A DNA stretch of 12,809 nt from Desulfurococcales archaeon (lineage in GTDB: Archaea; Thermoproteota; Thermoprotei_A; Sulfolobales; NBVN01): contig JAGGUC010000169.1 in the NCBI GenBank assembly GCA_021158735.1, forward strand, positions 1 to 12,809. The letters run 5' to 3'. Shown here piece by piece: positions 1-6,677 of this stretch. The notes under the pieces are model-generated. The model was not told the DNA's origin, made no database searches, and saw only the letters and a list, made by a program, of their open reading frames with translations. Made by a program: the position numbers and the translations under genes. The stretch's first letter is position 1. The number at the start of each line of letters is the position of its first letter.

Positions 1-649
1 CCCTTATGCTGTAGAGGAGCTCACTGTACACCTCCCTCTTCAGCACTAGTTCGGGGAAACCTCCCTCCGAGACGTACTTGCTCAAGTAATGCAGAACCTC
101 ACCCCTGACCCTGTCGCTGTAGTCTATCAGCCTTAGATCCACCCTAACGTTAAGGGCTCTAAGGTACTCGCGGAATGAGAACGGTAGTAGGAGGTAGGTT
201 ATGGCCCTGCCCCTCAGCTGAGTCGCTATCTCCCTAGCTAGGAGCTTTGAGGATGAGCCCGTTACGTAGACCCTGTACTGTCCTGAGTCCCTCAACCTGC
301 GGACAAACCGCTCCCACCCCTCAACAACCTGAACCTCATCTAAGAACACGTACTCTGGTTCACAACCGTAGAGCTCTCTGAATGCAACAAGCAACTCCCT
401 CAACTCAGAGCTCTTGACACCAACAAGCAACTCATGCTCGAAGTCCACGTAAAGACACTTAGGCAGCCCCCCTAAATCCTTAATTAACTGGAAGAAGTAG
501 TAGGTCTTACCAGCCCTCCTAGGGCCGACAACAGCTGTTAGGGGCGAGGACTTAGTACGTAACTCCCTCTCCACTAACTTAGGTAGACCCCTCTCCTCGA
601 ACTCTACTAGAACTCTCTTGAAAACCTCCCTCAACCCCCCAGCCTCCAT
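1..649 (-). CDS. AAA ATPase of the archaeal AAA_14/DUF4143 type, 3' end outside window
   Basis: The reverse strand from the ATG at 649 reads openly for 216 codons to the window edge, so the C-terminal part is missing. Walker A is GPRRAGKT (residues 42-49), Walker B is VFLDE (101-105), and a sensor-like VTGSSSKLL (129-137) is followed by an LRGRAITYLLLPFSFREYL-like stretch (145-163). GGFPELV (196-202) marks the entry to the DUF4143-type region. This order is typical of the large family of archaeal and bacterial predicted ATPases (COG1373-like), usually about 400 residues, whose role is poorly defined and has been suggested to involve DNA-linked or toxin-antitoxin-like functions. ATP binding is well supported; the biological role is unknown. 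The ATG sits about 26 bases after a TATA-like box, so the message is probably leaderless. The gene is separated from its neighbours and looks monocistronic. Confidence 0.88.
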   Translation of the reverse strand, partial: MEAGGLREVFKRVLVEFEERGLPKLVERELRTKSSPLTAVVGPRRAGKTYYFFQLIKDLGGLPKCLYVDFEHELLVGVKSSELRELLVAFRELYGCEPEYVFLDEVQVVEGWERFVRRLRDSGQYRVYVTGSSSKLLAREIATQLRGRAITYLLLPFSFREYLRALNVRVDLRLIDYSDRVRGEVLHYLSKYVSEGGFPELVLKREVYSELLYSIR

Positions 650-650
650 T

Positions 651-701
651 CAGTATACTGAACAAAACCATAATAAGTTTGTTTTCTCTACTGAACAAAC
701 T
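651..701 (-). promoter_or_regulatory. Promoter of the AAA ATPase with palindrome and repeats
   Basis: On the minus strand a TATA-like ACTTATTA (678-671) lies about 26 bases before the ATG at 649, as expected for a leaderless archaeal promoter. The perfect 10-bp palindrome CAGTATACTG (651-660) covers the initiation site. The 11-base word TACTGAACAAA occurs at 656-666 and again at 689-699, 33 bases apart (about three helical turns). AGTTTGTT (676-683) and AACAAACT (694-701) form an 8-bp inverted repeat with a 10-base centre. The arrangement resembles an operator; no binding protein can be named. Confidence 0.5.
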
Positions 702-764
702 CAAGTAAAGCACTACCAGCCACCGACCATACCAGTCCTAAGGTATTGAGTACCGAGACAGTAC

Positions 765-1492
765 CTAGCAAATTAATCTGTAAACATCCAGCCTCAGTCC
801 TGTCTTGCTTCTCAACACTCTAACAACTGACAGTAGCTCCGCACCCTCAGACCTAGCTACGTCTAGCGCCTCCTTAAGTAGCCTCGTACCTGTCCTCCGC
901 CCCCAGAACTCCCTAGCTACGTGAACCCCGTAGTCCATGTTGAAGCTTCTCGGGTTCAGGTATGTGGCACCCACGGGCCTGCCGCCAGCGTAGGTACGAA
1001 TACTACGTCACCCTCGAGCAGCGGTACGTAAAACCCCAGCTCCTCTTCTGGACGCTCCCAACATCCTTCAATACTGACGCGCAGTTCTCCCTGCAGATAT
1101 CCACAGAAACCCCATAGTTAGGTTCTAGGGCGTCCTGCCTTGTACTATAGAAAAATACCATACTCCTACAGTCGTAAGCACTTGGCGGTAGCTTGTCAGG
1201 AGGTGACGCAAGCAGTGCAATACCCTCGGACGATCTAGCGAGACTGCACGTATCCCAACTAACTCACCAGTTCTAGACCCCACCTCATCTACAGCAATAA
1301 ACGCTACCCTAGACCCCTCCTAACCCTCCACACTACCTTAAGTACCAGCTGCTCCTCATTCAGAACATTCAGTTCTCGGATGGGCCTAGCCCAAAACACC
1401 TTCAGTACACCAACTCCATTAAACCAGGCAGTAAAGTAATTAATACTGGTAAAGACCCCTGAACGTGGTGAGGCCACGGTGACACCGACCAT
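765..1492 (-). pseudogene. Decayed GNAT-family N-acetyltransferase gene with about four frameshifts
   Basis: One protein can be followed on the minus strand only by changing frame. Segment 1 (1492 to about 1320) gives a start like MVGVTVASPRSG and ends in LVLKVVWRV. Segment 2 (about 1318-1245) gives GSRVAFIAVDEVGSRTGEL. Segment 3 (about 1245-1060) includes EGIALLASPPDKLPPSAYD and ALEPNYGVSVDI. Segment 4 (about 1050-990) gives PEEELGFYVPLLEGDVVVFV. Segment 5 (about 990-765) gives GGRPVGATYLNPRSF, then GVHVAREFWGRRTGTRLLKE, a typical GNAT acetyl-CoA-binding motif A region, and stops at TAG 767-765. The C-terminus after VVRVLRSKTG seems short for the family. All four shifts are in the direction of a one-base loss. 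Both the promoter and much of the protein sense survive, so decay looks recent, unless the shifts are sequencing errors. Function of the N-terminal third is not recognised. Confidence 0.72.
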
Positions 1493-1512
1493 AGAATATA
1501 AGCGCGAACCCG

Positions 1513-1520
1513 CTTTTAAG
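1513..1520 (-). promoter_or_regulatory. TATA box of the acetyltransferase pseudogene
   Basis: CTTAAAAG on the minus strand (1520-1513) is centred about 25 bases before the ATG at 1492, the spacing of a leaderless archaeal promoter. It survives although the gene downstream is frameshifted. Confidence 0.5.
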
Positions 1521-1540
1521 TAGAGCTACCTGAGCCTGCA

Positions 1541-1549
1541 CACATATAG
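1541..1549 (+). promoter_or_regulatory. Probable promoter of the DMT permease gene
   Basis: CACATATAG is a TATA-like box centred near 1545, which predicts transcription starting near 1571 and a leader of about 33 bases containing the ribosome binding site GAGGTGGT (1591-1598). The region 1493-1603 is a divergent promoter region shared with the acetyltransferase remnant. Confidence 0.4.
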
Positions 1550-1603
1550 CAAAATACCCTTCGACCAACATATGAGGGGGACTGTAGTAAGAGGTGGTGG
1601 CGT

Positions 1604-2461
1604 GTGCTAGCTGGTGTAGTAGTTGCTCTGCTTTCACTGGTGTTTTCAGGTATTGCACCCCTACTCTACAAGAGAGGGCTACCTGGCTACGCAGGCGTGC
1701 TGGAGGCTAACTTCGTTCGTTGCTTATTCTCGATCCCTGCATCACTAGCTCTTCTACTTATTGTGAATCCAGCTCTACACCTAACACCCTCAACAATCGC
1801 TTACATCATTGCAATAGCTCTCCTAACTACATTGCTCGCAGACACGTCACTGCTGAAGTCTATTAGGTGCGTAGGCGCTGGACTAGCTATGGCTCTAAGC
1901 TACACCAGCCCTGTATTCATGGTACCTCTCACAGTTATTATCGAGGAGGAGGTCAGACCCCTAAGAGTTCTCGGCGCAGTCTTGGTCACAGGTGGCGTGA
2001 TCCTATCCTTCTACGCTAGACCTCCCCAGCCCAGGGTCAGACGCGACTATGTGGTAGGCGTGCTCACGGCCTTGCTAGCTTCACTCTCCTACGCCGTGGC
2101 CCTAGCACTTGCTGCCATAGCTTACAGTAAGGGCGTGACACCAGTTGAACTAACACTATACAGGAACGTCCTTGCCGCCACACTGCTGGTGCCTTGGGCA
2201 CCTAAGAAGGTGAGGTCCTACCTAGGCAGGAGTGCGGCGCATATGGCGATGGGTGGGGTCTTAGGATCCGTCCTAGCTATCTGCACGTACTATCTGGCCA
2301 TGGCGTACTCAGGCACGCTGCTAGCCATAACAGTGCCAGGCGCTGCACCAGTACTAACGATCTTCACTGCTGCCTTAATAATGAAGGAGAACATCACAAA
2401 ACAACAGTACATGGGGGCTGCCTTTGCTATTGCAGGAGCCCTCGCAACCTCAATAGGGTAA
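1604..2461 (+). CDS. DMT superfamily permease with two EamA domains
   Basis: The 285-residue product is almost entirely hydrophobic and fits ten membrane helices in two homologous halves, the usual EamA/drug-metabolite transporter design and length. The halves end with matching segments: TSPVFMVPLTVIIEEEV around residues 101-117 and AAPVLTIFTAALIMKENI near 247-264, each followed by a final glycine-rich helix. Such proteins export amino acids, metabolites or drugs, or carry sugar nucleotides; the substrate cannot be read here. The GTG at 1604 is chosen because GAGGTGGT (1591-1598) sits five bases upstream. A 12-codon frame starting at ATG 1572 runs across this start. The gene precedes the leucine cassette on the same strand, but a new promoter lies between them, so co-regulation is uncertain. 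Export of a branched-chain amino acid would be a guess from position only. Confidence 0.87.
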   Translation: MLAGVVVALLSLVFSGIAPLLYKRGLPGYAGVLEANFVRCLFSIPASLALLLIVNPALHLTPSTIAYIIAIALLTTLLADTSLLKSIRCVGAGLAMALSYTSPVFMVPLTVIIEEEVRPLRVLGAVLVTGGVILSFYARPPQPRVRRDYVVGVLTALLASLSYAVALALAAIAYSKGVTPVELTLYRNVLAATLLVPWAPKKVRSYLGRSAAHMAMGGVLGSVLAICTYYLAMAYSGTLLAITVPGAAPVLTIFTAALIMKENITKQQYMGAAFAIAGALATSIG

Positions 2462-2503
2462 GCACTTCCTGAATGTCACCATAGACGTTATTGGGTAGTC
2501 TGA

Positions 2504-2575
2504 AGCAGGCGGAGGGAAGCTAATGAAGCTGCGGAAGCAGACCTAGAGGATGAGCAGGCAAAAGCACAGATGTAG
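2504..2575 (+). other. Possible relic of a gene 3' end (24-codon open stretch)
   Basis: Between the DMT permease and leuA one frame reads 23 charged codons without a start and ends at TAG 2573-2575. The peptide is rich in Ala, Glu and Arg (RREANEAAEADLEDEQAKAQ), as expected for the C-terminal tail of a real protein rather than random intergenic DNA. It is preceded immediately by an in-frame TGA (2501-2503). It could be a deletion remnant or chance; no family is recognised. Confidence 0.25.
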
Positions 2576-2600
2576 TTGAATTCTCTTCTTCAAATAGTAG

Positions 2601-2610
2601 GATTTAAATA
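2601..2610 (+). promoter_or_regulatory. Promoter of the leuABCD cassette
   Basis: GATTTAAATA is a good archaeal TATA box centred near 2606. It predicts initiation at about 2632-2633, exactly at the TTG/GTG candidates for the LeuA start, so the cassette message is probably leaderless at its 5' end. Confidence 0.6.
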
Positions 2611-2632
2611 TGAGTACCTGCCTATAGGCTTG

Positions 2633-3787
2633 GTGTTGTGTATTGCTACGTGGAGAAAAGTCCGAATATTCGACACAACCCTCCGTGACGGAGACCAGAT
2701 GGCTGGAGTAGAACTCTCGCTTGAGGATAAAATAGAAATCGCTAGAATTCTCAATGAACTCGGCGTCGACATAATCGAAGCAGGATTCCCTGCTTCATCT
2801 GACGTGGACTTCAAAACTATTAGGGTACTTTCTAGGGAGGTCTCCGGTTCTAAGCTTGCAGCACTAGCTAGAGCTACTAGGAAGGACGTAGATGCTGCAG
2901 CTGCATCCGAAGCCCACGTAATCCACGTATTCATAGCTACGAGCGACATCCACCTCAAGTACAAACTCAAGCTGTCAAGGGAGGAAGTACTGAATAGGAT
3001 ATCTGATGTAATTGAATATGCCAGGAGCTACACCCCCTTAGTGCTGTTCTCAGCTGAGGACGGCACTAGAAGCGATAGAGAGTTCCTGGTGCAGGCCTAT
3101 AGGGAGGCGGTCAGTGCAGGTGCTAAGTACATAAACATTCCCGACACCGTAGGCGCGATCACGCCTTGGGAATTCTATGACTTGGTTGCCTACATTCGGT
3201 CAAAGCTTCCGAGGGAAGTAAGGATAGATGTACACTGCCACAACGACTTCGGTATGGCTACAGCGAACACCCTCGTAGGGATTGCTGCAGGAGCTGACGG
3301 CGCACAAGTAACTATCAATGGTTTCGGTGAGAGAGCAGGTAATGCAGCACTAGAGGAAGTAGTTTCTGCACTCCACTTCCTGATGGGTGCTGAGACAGGC
3401 ATTAAGCTTGAAATGCTCACGGAGGTCTCTAAGCTAGTTGCCCAGAAGTTCGGTATCAGCCTCCAACCCAACAAACCTATCGTAGGTCTAAACGCCTTCG
3501 CCCATGAAGCAGGTATTCACGTCCACGGAGTGCTTGAAAACCCGATCACTTATGAGGTAATGCCTCCTGAAGCAGTAGGAAACCGTAGGAGGATAGTTCT
3601 CGGCAGACACAGCGGACGGCACGCAGTAGCTTGGGTACTCCAGGAAATGGGAATTGACCCACCGCGAGAGCTGATCGACTACATCCTCTACAAACTCAAG
3701 GAAGTAGCTCCTAGGATCAAGAAGGTTACAGAAGACCACATATGGAGTTGGGTCAGGGAATTTAGGGCAGGAGGTGCTCTAGCGTGA
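2633..3787 (+). CDS. leuA: 2-isopropylmalate synthase family protein (LeuA/AksA/CimA type, short form)
   Basis: This DRE-TIM metallolyase-type enzyme condenses acetyl-CoA with a 2-oxoacid, most likely 2-oxoisovalerate in leucine synthesis. Counting from GTG 2633 (384 residues), the catalytic DTTLRDG is at 14-20, the metal-binding HCHND at 201-205, FGERAGNAALEEV at about 231-243 and HEAGIHVHG at 291-299, all intact. The sequence ends soon after the (beta/alpha)8 barrel and its short C-terminal helices; the roughly 120-residue LeuA dimerisation/regulatory domain of classical leucine-inhibited enzymes is absent. The open frame extends upstream to TTG 2576, but the TATA box at 2601-2610 would place transcription start at the GTG, so 2633 (or TTG 2630) is preferred. 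Homocitrate and citramalate synthases share these motifs and cannot be excluded. The stop overlaps the start of leuB by four bases. Confidence 0.88.
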   Translation: MLCIATWRKVRIFDTTLRDGDQMAGVELSLEDKIEIARILNELGVDIIEAGFPASSDVDFKTIRVLSREVSGSKLAALARATRKDVDAAAASEAHVIHVFIATSDIHLKYKLKLSREEVLNRISDVIEYARSYTPLVLFSAEDGTRSDREFLVQAYREAVSAGAKYINIPDTVGAITPWEFYDLVAYIRSKLPREVRIDVHCHNDFGMATANTLVGIAAGADGAQVTINGFGERAGNAALEEVVSALHFLMGAETGIKLEMLTEVSKLVAQKFGISLQPNKPIVGLNAFAHEAGIHVHGVLENPITYEVMPPEAVGNRRRIVLGRHSGRHAVAWVLQEMGIDPPRELIDYILYKLKEVAPRIKKVTEDHIWSWVREFRAGGALA

Positions 3788-4776
3788 AGTACGTACTCGT
3801 CATACCGGGTGACGGTGTAGGACCTGAGGTAGTTACTGCGGCACTAAGGGTGCTGAAGAGTGTTCAAGAACTCTACGATATCGACCTGAAGTTAATAACT
3901 GCACACGCAGGAGATGAGGCGGCCAGAAGGTTTGGGGAGCCCCTTCCTCGTAAGACACTTGAGCTGGCTAAGCAGGTTGACGCTATTCTTAAGGGGCCCG
4001 TTGGTGAGTCGGCTGCTGACGTCATAGTAGTGCTTCGGAGAACACTCGACCTCTACGCCAACGTCAGGCCGGCAAGGAGCTTCCCTGGAGTAGCGTGTGT
4101 TAGACCTACTGACTTAGTCATAGTTAGGGAGAATGTTGAGGGGTTTTATATTGGTGCTGAGTACAGGGTGGGTGACACAGCCATAGCGCTGAAGGTTATT
4201 ACGTCAGGAGGTGCTAGGAGAGTCGCAAAGGTGGCTGCGGAAGTGGCTAAGAAGAGGTCGGGTAGGGTCACGATCGTACATAAAGCTAATGTGCTCAGGC
4301 TCACTGATGGGCTATTCAGGGATGAAGCCCGCAGTATTCTGGCAGCGTCAGGAATTACTGCTGATGAGATGTATATTGATGCTGCCGCCATGGAGCTCGT
4401 CAGGAACCCAGGGAGGTTCGACGTGATCTTAACCATGAATCAATATGGTGACATCTTAAGTGATCTAGCCGCGCAGGTCTCAGGCAGTTTAGGGCTGACG
4501 CCATCAGCTAACATAGGTGACTCGGCCGCCATCTTCGAGTCGGTGCACGGTGCTGCGTGGGATATAGCTGGTGAGGGAGTAGCTAATCCGACAGCCACGA
4601 TACTGTCTGCAGCCATGATGCTTGAGTGGCTAGGGTATGCGGAGGCGGCGGGTAGTATGTGGCGTGCTGTAGAGGAGGTACTGTCCTCAGGTATCGTGAC
4701 ACCCGACTTGGGGGGCTCCGCCACCACAATAGAGTTTGCTGAAGCAGTTGCTTCTAGGGTGAGGGGTAATGGATAG
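3784..4776 (+). CDS. leuB: 3-isopropylmalate dehydrogenase (IPMDH/homoisocitrate dehydrogenase family)
   Basis: The 330-residue protein is a beta-decarboxylating dehydrogenase that would turn 3-isopropylmalate into 2-oxoisocaproate using NAD. Visible landmarks are IPGDGVGPE (7-15), LDLYANVRPAR (88-98), VRENVEGFY (114-122), the catalytic lysine in HKANVL (K168), the metal aspartates in GDILSDLAA (D223, D227), and HGAAWDIAGEGVANPTA (255-271); the Asp-Ile after the tryptophan fits NAD preference. In the substrate helix the residues before LRR are IVV; Thermus homoisocitrate dehydrogenase has an arginine (R85) where this protein has V82, whereas IPMDH has leucine there, so isopropylmalate is favoured. 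The overall sequence still resembles homoisocitrate dehydrogenases. The GTG start overlaps the leuA TGA (GTGA), with GGAGGTG (3770-3776) seven bases upstream, indicating coupled translation. Confidence 0.9.
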   Translation: MKYVLVIPGDGVGPEVVTAALRVLKSVQELYDIDLKLITAHAGDEAARRFGEPLPRKTLELAKQVDAILKGPVGESAADVIVVLRRTLDLYANVRPARSFPGVACVRPTDLVIVRENVEGFYIGAEYRVGDTAIALKVITSGGARRVAKVAAEVAKKRSGRVTIVHKANVLRLTDGLFRDEARSILAASGITADEMYIDAAAMELVRNPGRFDVILTMNQYGDILSDLAAQVSGSLGLTPSANIGDSAAIFESVHGAAWDIAGEGVANPTATILSAAMMLEWLGYAEAAGSMWRAVEEVLSSGIVTPDLGGSATTIEFAEAVASRVRGNG

Positions 4777-6046
4777 CTTAGCATTAAGAATTCTTGCTAA
4801 ACACTCCGGAGCCAGTGCCGTAGAGCCTGGAGAAATAGTCTATGCTAGAGTTGATAAGGTAATGATTAATGACGTAACCGGGCCTATGGCGCTAAGCGTT
4901 CTGGCTGACGCAGGCGCTGAAGACCTCGTGAACCCTGATAAAGTTGAGGTACATGTAGTCATGGATCACTACTCCCCACCCCACAACTGGGACTCCGCTA
5001 ACGCACATAGGAGGCTCAGGGACTTCTCCAGAAAGTATGGGTGTGTGCTTCATGATGTGGGTTCCGGAGTGGCTCACCAGCTACTTGCTGAGGGAATAGT
5101 TAAGCCAGGGGATCTTGTCGTGGGTGCTGACAGTCACACACTAACCTATGGAGCGCTGTCGTCATTCGCAACAGGTATTGGGAGTTCTGAAGCTGCCTAC
5201 GCCATGGCTGCTGGGGAGCTATGGTTTAAAGCACCTGAGCCGCTCTACGTTGAGGTGCGGGGCAGGTTCCACACTGGCGTCACAGGTAAGGACCTGGCAC
5301 TGCACCTCCTCAAGGTCCTAGGACCTGTTGGGGCTCTCTACCGCTCTGTGGAGTTTGTCGGCAACGGCTTAAGGCATGTCAACATGCCTGATAGGCTCAC
5401 TGTAGCTAACATGATGGTTGAGGCTGGAGCTAAGACAGCCATCTTTCCATATGATGACGTAATTGAATACTGGCTGCGCATGCACGGAGTCCTGCCAGAG
5501 AGGATGTGGAGAGAACTTACATTAGACCCGGGCAGACCTGCAGATATTGAGGTAGACCTCTCAGAACTAGAGCCCCTGATCGCTGAGCCCCCGATGCCGA
5601 CCAGGGTCAGGCATGTCACGGACCTTGAGGGTACTGAAGTAGATCTCGTGTTTGTCGGGTCCTGCACGAACGGCAGGTACGAGGACATGGTGGCTCTAGC
5701 TAGGGTGCTGAAAGGAAGGAAAGTGAGGGCTAGATTGATAGTTATTCCAGCATCAGTAAGGGTACTTAAGCAGATGGTTTCCGAGGGGGTTCTGAACACC
5801 CTACTTGAGGCAGGCGCTGTGATCGGTGTGCCTGGCTGCGGACCGTGCTTTGGAGCCCACATGGGTGTTGCCGGGAATAGCGAAGTTGTAGTATCTACAG
5901 TCAACCGCAACTTTCCTGGACGTGCTGGTCCGCCGACTGCTAAGGTGTACCTGGCATCACCCTATACGGCGGCTGCAGCAGCCCTCACTGGCAGGATCAC
6001 TGATCCCAGACCACTGCTAGCTGAGCATGAGTGGGTGTGTCTGTGA
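4769..6046 (+). CDS. leuC: 3-isopropylmalate dehydratase large subunit (LeuC/HacA family)
   Basis: The 425-residue product is the iron-sulfur subunit of the two-part hydro-lyase that interconverts 2- and 3-isopropylmalate together with LeuD. The [4Fe-4S] ligands are present as C299 in GSCTNGR and C357/C360 in GCGPCFGAHMG. GADSHTLTYGAL (119-130) and NRNFPGR (379-385) are further family hallmarks. Its size matches archaeal and bacterial LeuC-type enzymes (about 420), not the longer bacterial 466-residue type. The ATG overlaps the leuB stop by eight bases and has GGTGAGG (4758-4764) four bases upstream. Archaeal homologues include homoaconitases and some enzymes that accept both substrates, so the exact substrate is inferred from the company of leuA, leuB and leuD. 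Confidence 0.92.
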   Translation: MDSLALRILAKHSGASAVEPGEIVYARVDKVMINDVTGPMALSVLADAGAEDLVNPDKVEVHVVMDHYSPPHNWDSANAHRRLRDFSRKYGCVLHDVGSGVAHQLLAEGIVKPGDLVVGADSHTLTYGALSSFATGIGSSEAAYAMAAGELWFKAPEPLYVEVRGRFHTGVTGKDLALHLLKVLGPVGALYRSVEFVGNGLRHVNMPDRLTVANMMVEAGAKTAIFPYDDVIEYWLRMHGVLPERMWRELTLDPGRPADIEVDLSELEPLIAEPPMPTRVRHVTDLEGTEVDLVFVGSCTNGRYEDMVALARVLKGRKVRARLIVIPASVRVLKQMVSEGVLNTLLEAGAVIGVPGCGPCFGAHMGVAGNSEVVVSTVNRNFPGRAGPPTAKVYLASPYTAAAAALTGRITDPRPLLAEHEWVCL

Positions 6047-6549
6047 TGAGGGTCAGAGGTTACGCACTGATTGTTGGAAATGACGTTGATACTGACACAA
6101 TAATTCCTGCTAGGTACCTGCATAGGAGCGAGCCAGAGTGGCTTGGAGAGCACGTATTCGATGACGCACCCGGTATAAAGGGCAGATTGAATACCACGCC
6201 TAAGCCTGTAGCAATAGTAGCTGGGGACGGCTTCGGTTACGGAAGTAGTAGGGAGCACGCTGTAGTAGCGCTTAAGGCTGCTGGAGTAGCAGTAGTTGTA
6301 GCTAAGAGCTTCCACAGAATATTCTACCGGAACGCTATTAATAATGGGTTGCCAGTAGTTGAGGCGGACTTAGTGGAGGTGAGGGACTGCGAGTTAGTTC
6401 TCGTAGACTTAGCAGGCGGGACAATAACCGCCAGCTCCGGGTGCACACGTAGAATTAAGCCTATCCCGCCTCAAATATTAGAGATCTTGGAGTGCGGAGG
6501 GCTCAAGGAGGTTTTGAGGAAGCTGGCTTCAGAACATCACCGTACTTAA
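6046..6549 (+). CDS. leuD: 3-isopropylmalate dehydratase small subunit (LeuD/HacB family)
   Basis: The 167-residue swivel domain pairs with LeuC to complete the active site. NDVDTDTIIPARYL (12-25) and GYGSSREHA (64-72) are the diagnostic motifs. The substrate-recognition loop after ARYL reads Tyr-Leu-His-Arg (24-27); homoaconitase small subunits of methanogens carry YLRT and typical isopropylmalate isomerases carry a hydrophobic residue, so this loop is neither and leaves specificity open. The ATG at 6046 shares its A with the leuC stop (TGATG), giving termination-reinitiation coupling, and puts the first beta strand at the usual distance from the N-terminus. An in-frame GTG at 6031 would add five residues. 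It is the last gene of the cassette; a T run (GGTTTTTG, about 6570) follows. Confidence 0.92.
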   Translation: MRVRGYALIVGNDVDTDTIIPARYLHRSEPEWLGEHVFDDAPGIKGRLNTTPKPVAIVAGDGFGYGSSREHAVVALKAAGVAVVVAKSFHRIFYRNAINNGLPVVEADLVEVRDCELVLVDLAGGTITASSGCTRRIKPIPPQILEILECGGLKEVLRKLASEHHRT

Positions 6550-6568
6550 AGCCAGTGCTTAAGTACCA

Positions 6569-6577
6569 GGTTTTTGA
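6569..6577 (+). terminator. Possible T-rich terminator after leuD
   Basis: A run of five T follows GG about 20-25 bases after the leuD stop, with another TTTTT near 6625. Archaeal termination often uses such T runs without a hairpin. Evidence is weak beyond position. Confidence 0.25.
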
Positions 6578-6635
6578 TTCTAGTGAGTATCTTGACCCCA
6601 AACCTCAACAACAGTGCTTGACCGTTTTTCGTAAA

Positions 6636-6644
6636 TCTTATTTA
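6636..6644 (+). promoter_or_regulatory. TATA box of the padR-MFS operon
   Basis: TCTTATTTA is centred near 6640 and predicts transcription starting near 6666, just before the ribosome binding site AGGTGG (6668-6673) of the padR-like gene. Confidence 0.5.
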
Positions 6645-6646
6645 CC

Positions 6647-6665
6647 TAGATAACTAAGTTATCTA
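6647..6665 (+). promoter_or_regulatory. 19-bp perfect palindrome, probable PadR operator
   Basis: TAGATAACT-A-AGTTATCTA has 9-bp perfectly complementary arms around a single base. It fills the space between the TATA box and the predicted transcription start of the padR-like gene, so a dimer bound here would block polymerase or TFB. PadR proteins bind palindromes in their own promoters, making autorepression the natural reading. Confidence 0.65.
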
Positions 6666-6677
6666 ATAGGTGGCAGA

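Noticed and set aside
2576..2632. N-terminal extension of LeuA from TTG 2576
   Set aside because: The promoter TATA box lies inside this stretch and would place transcription start after it; the added residues do not resemble LeuA N-termini.
5338..5910. 190-codon frame on the minus strand inside leuC
   Set aside because: It is a shadow of leuC: low-complexity Ser/Thr/Pro-rich translation, no ribosome binding site, no recognisable domain.
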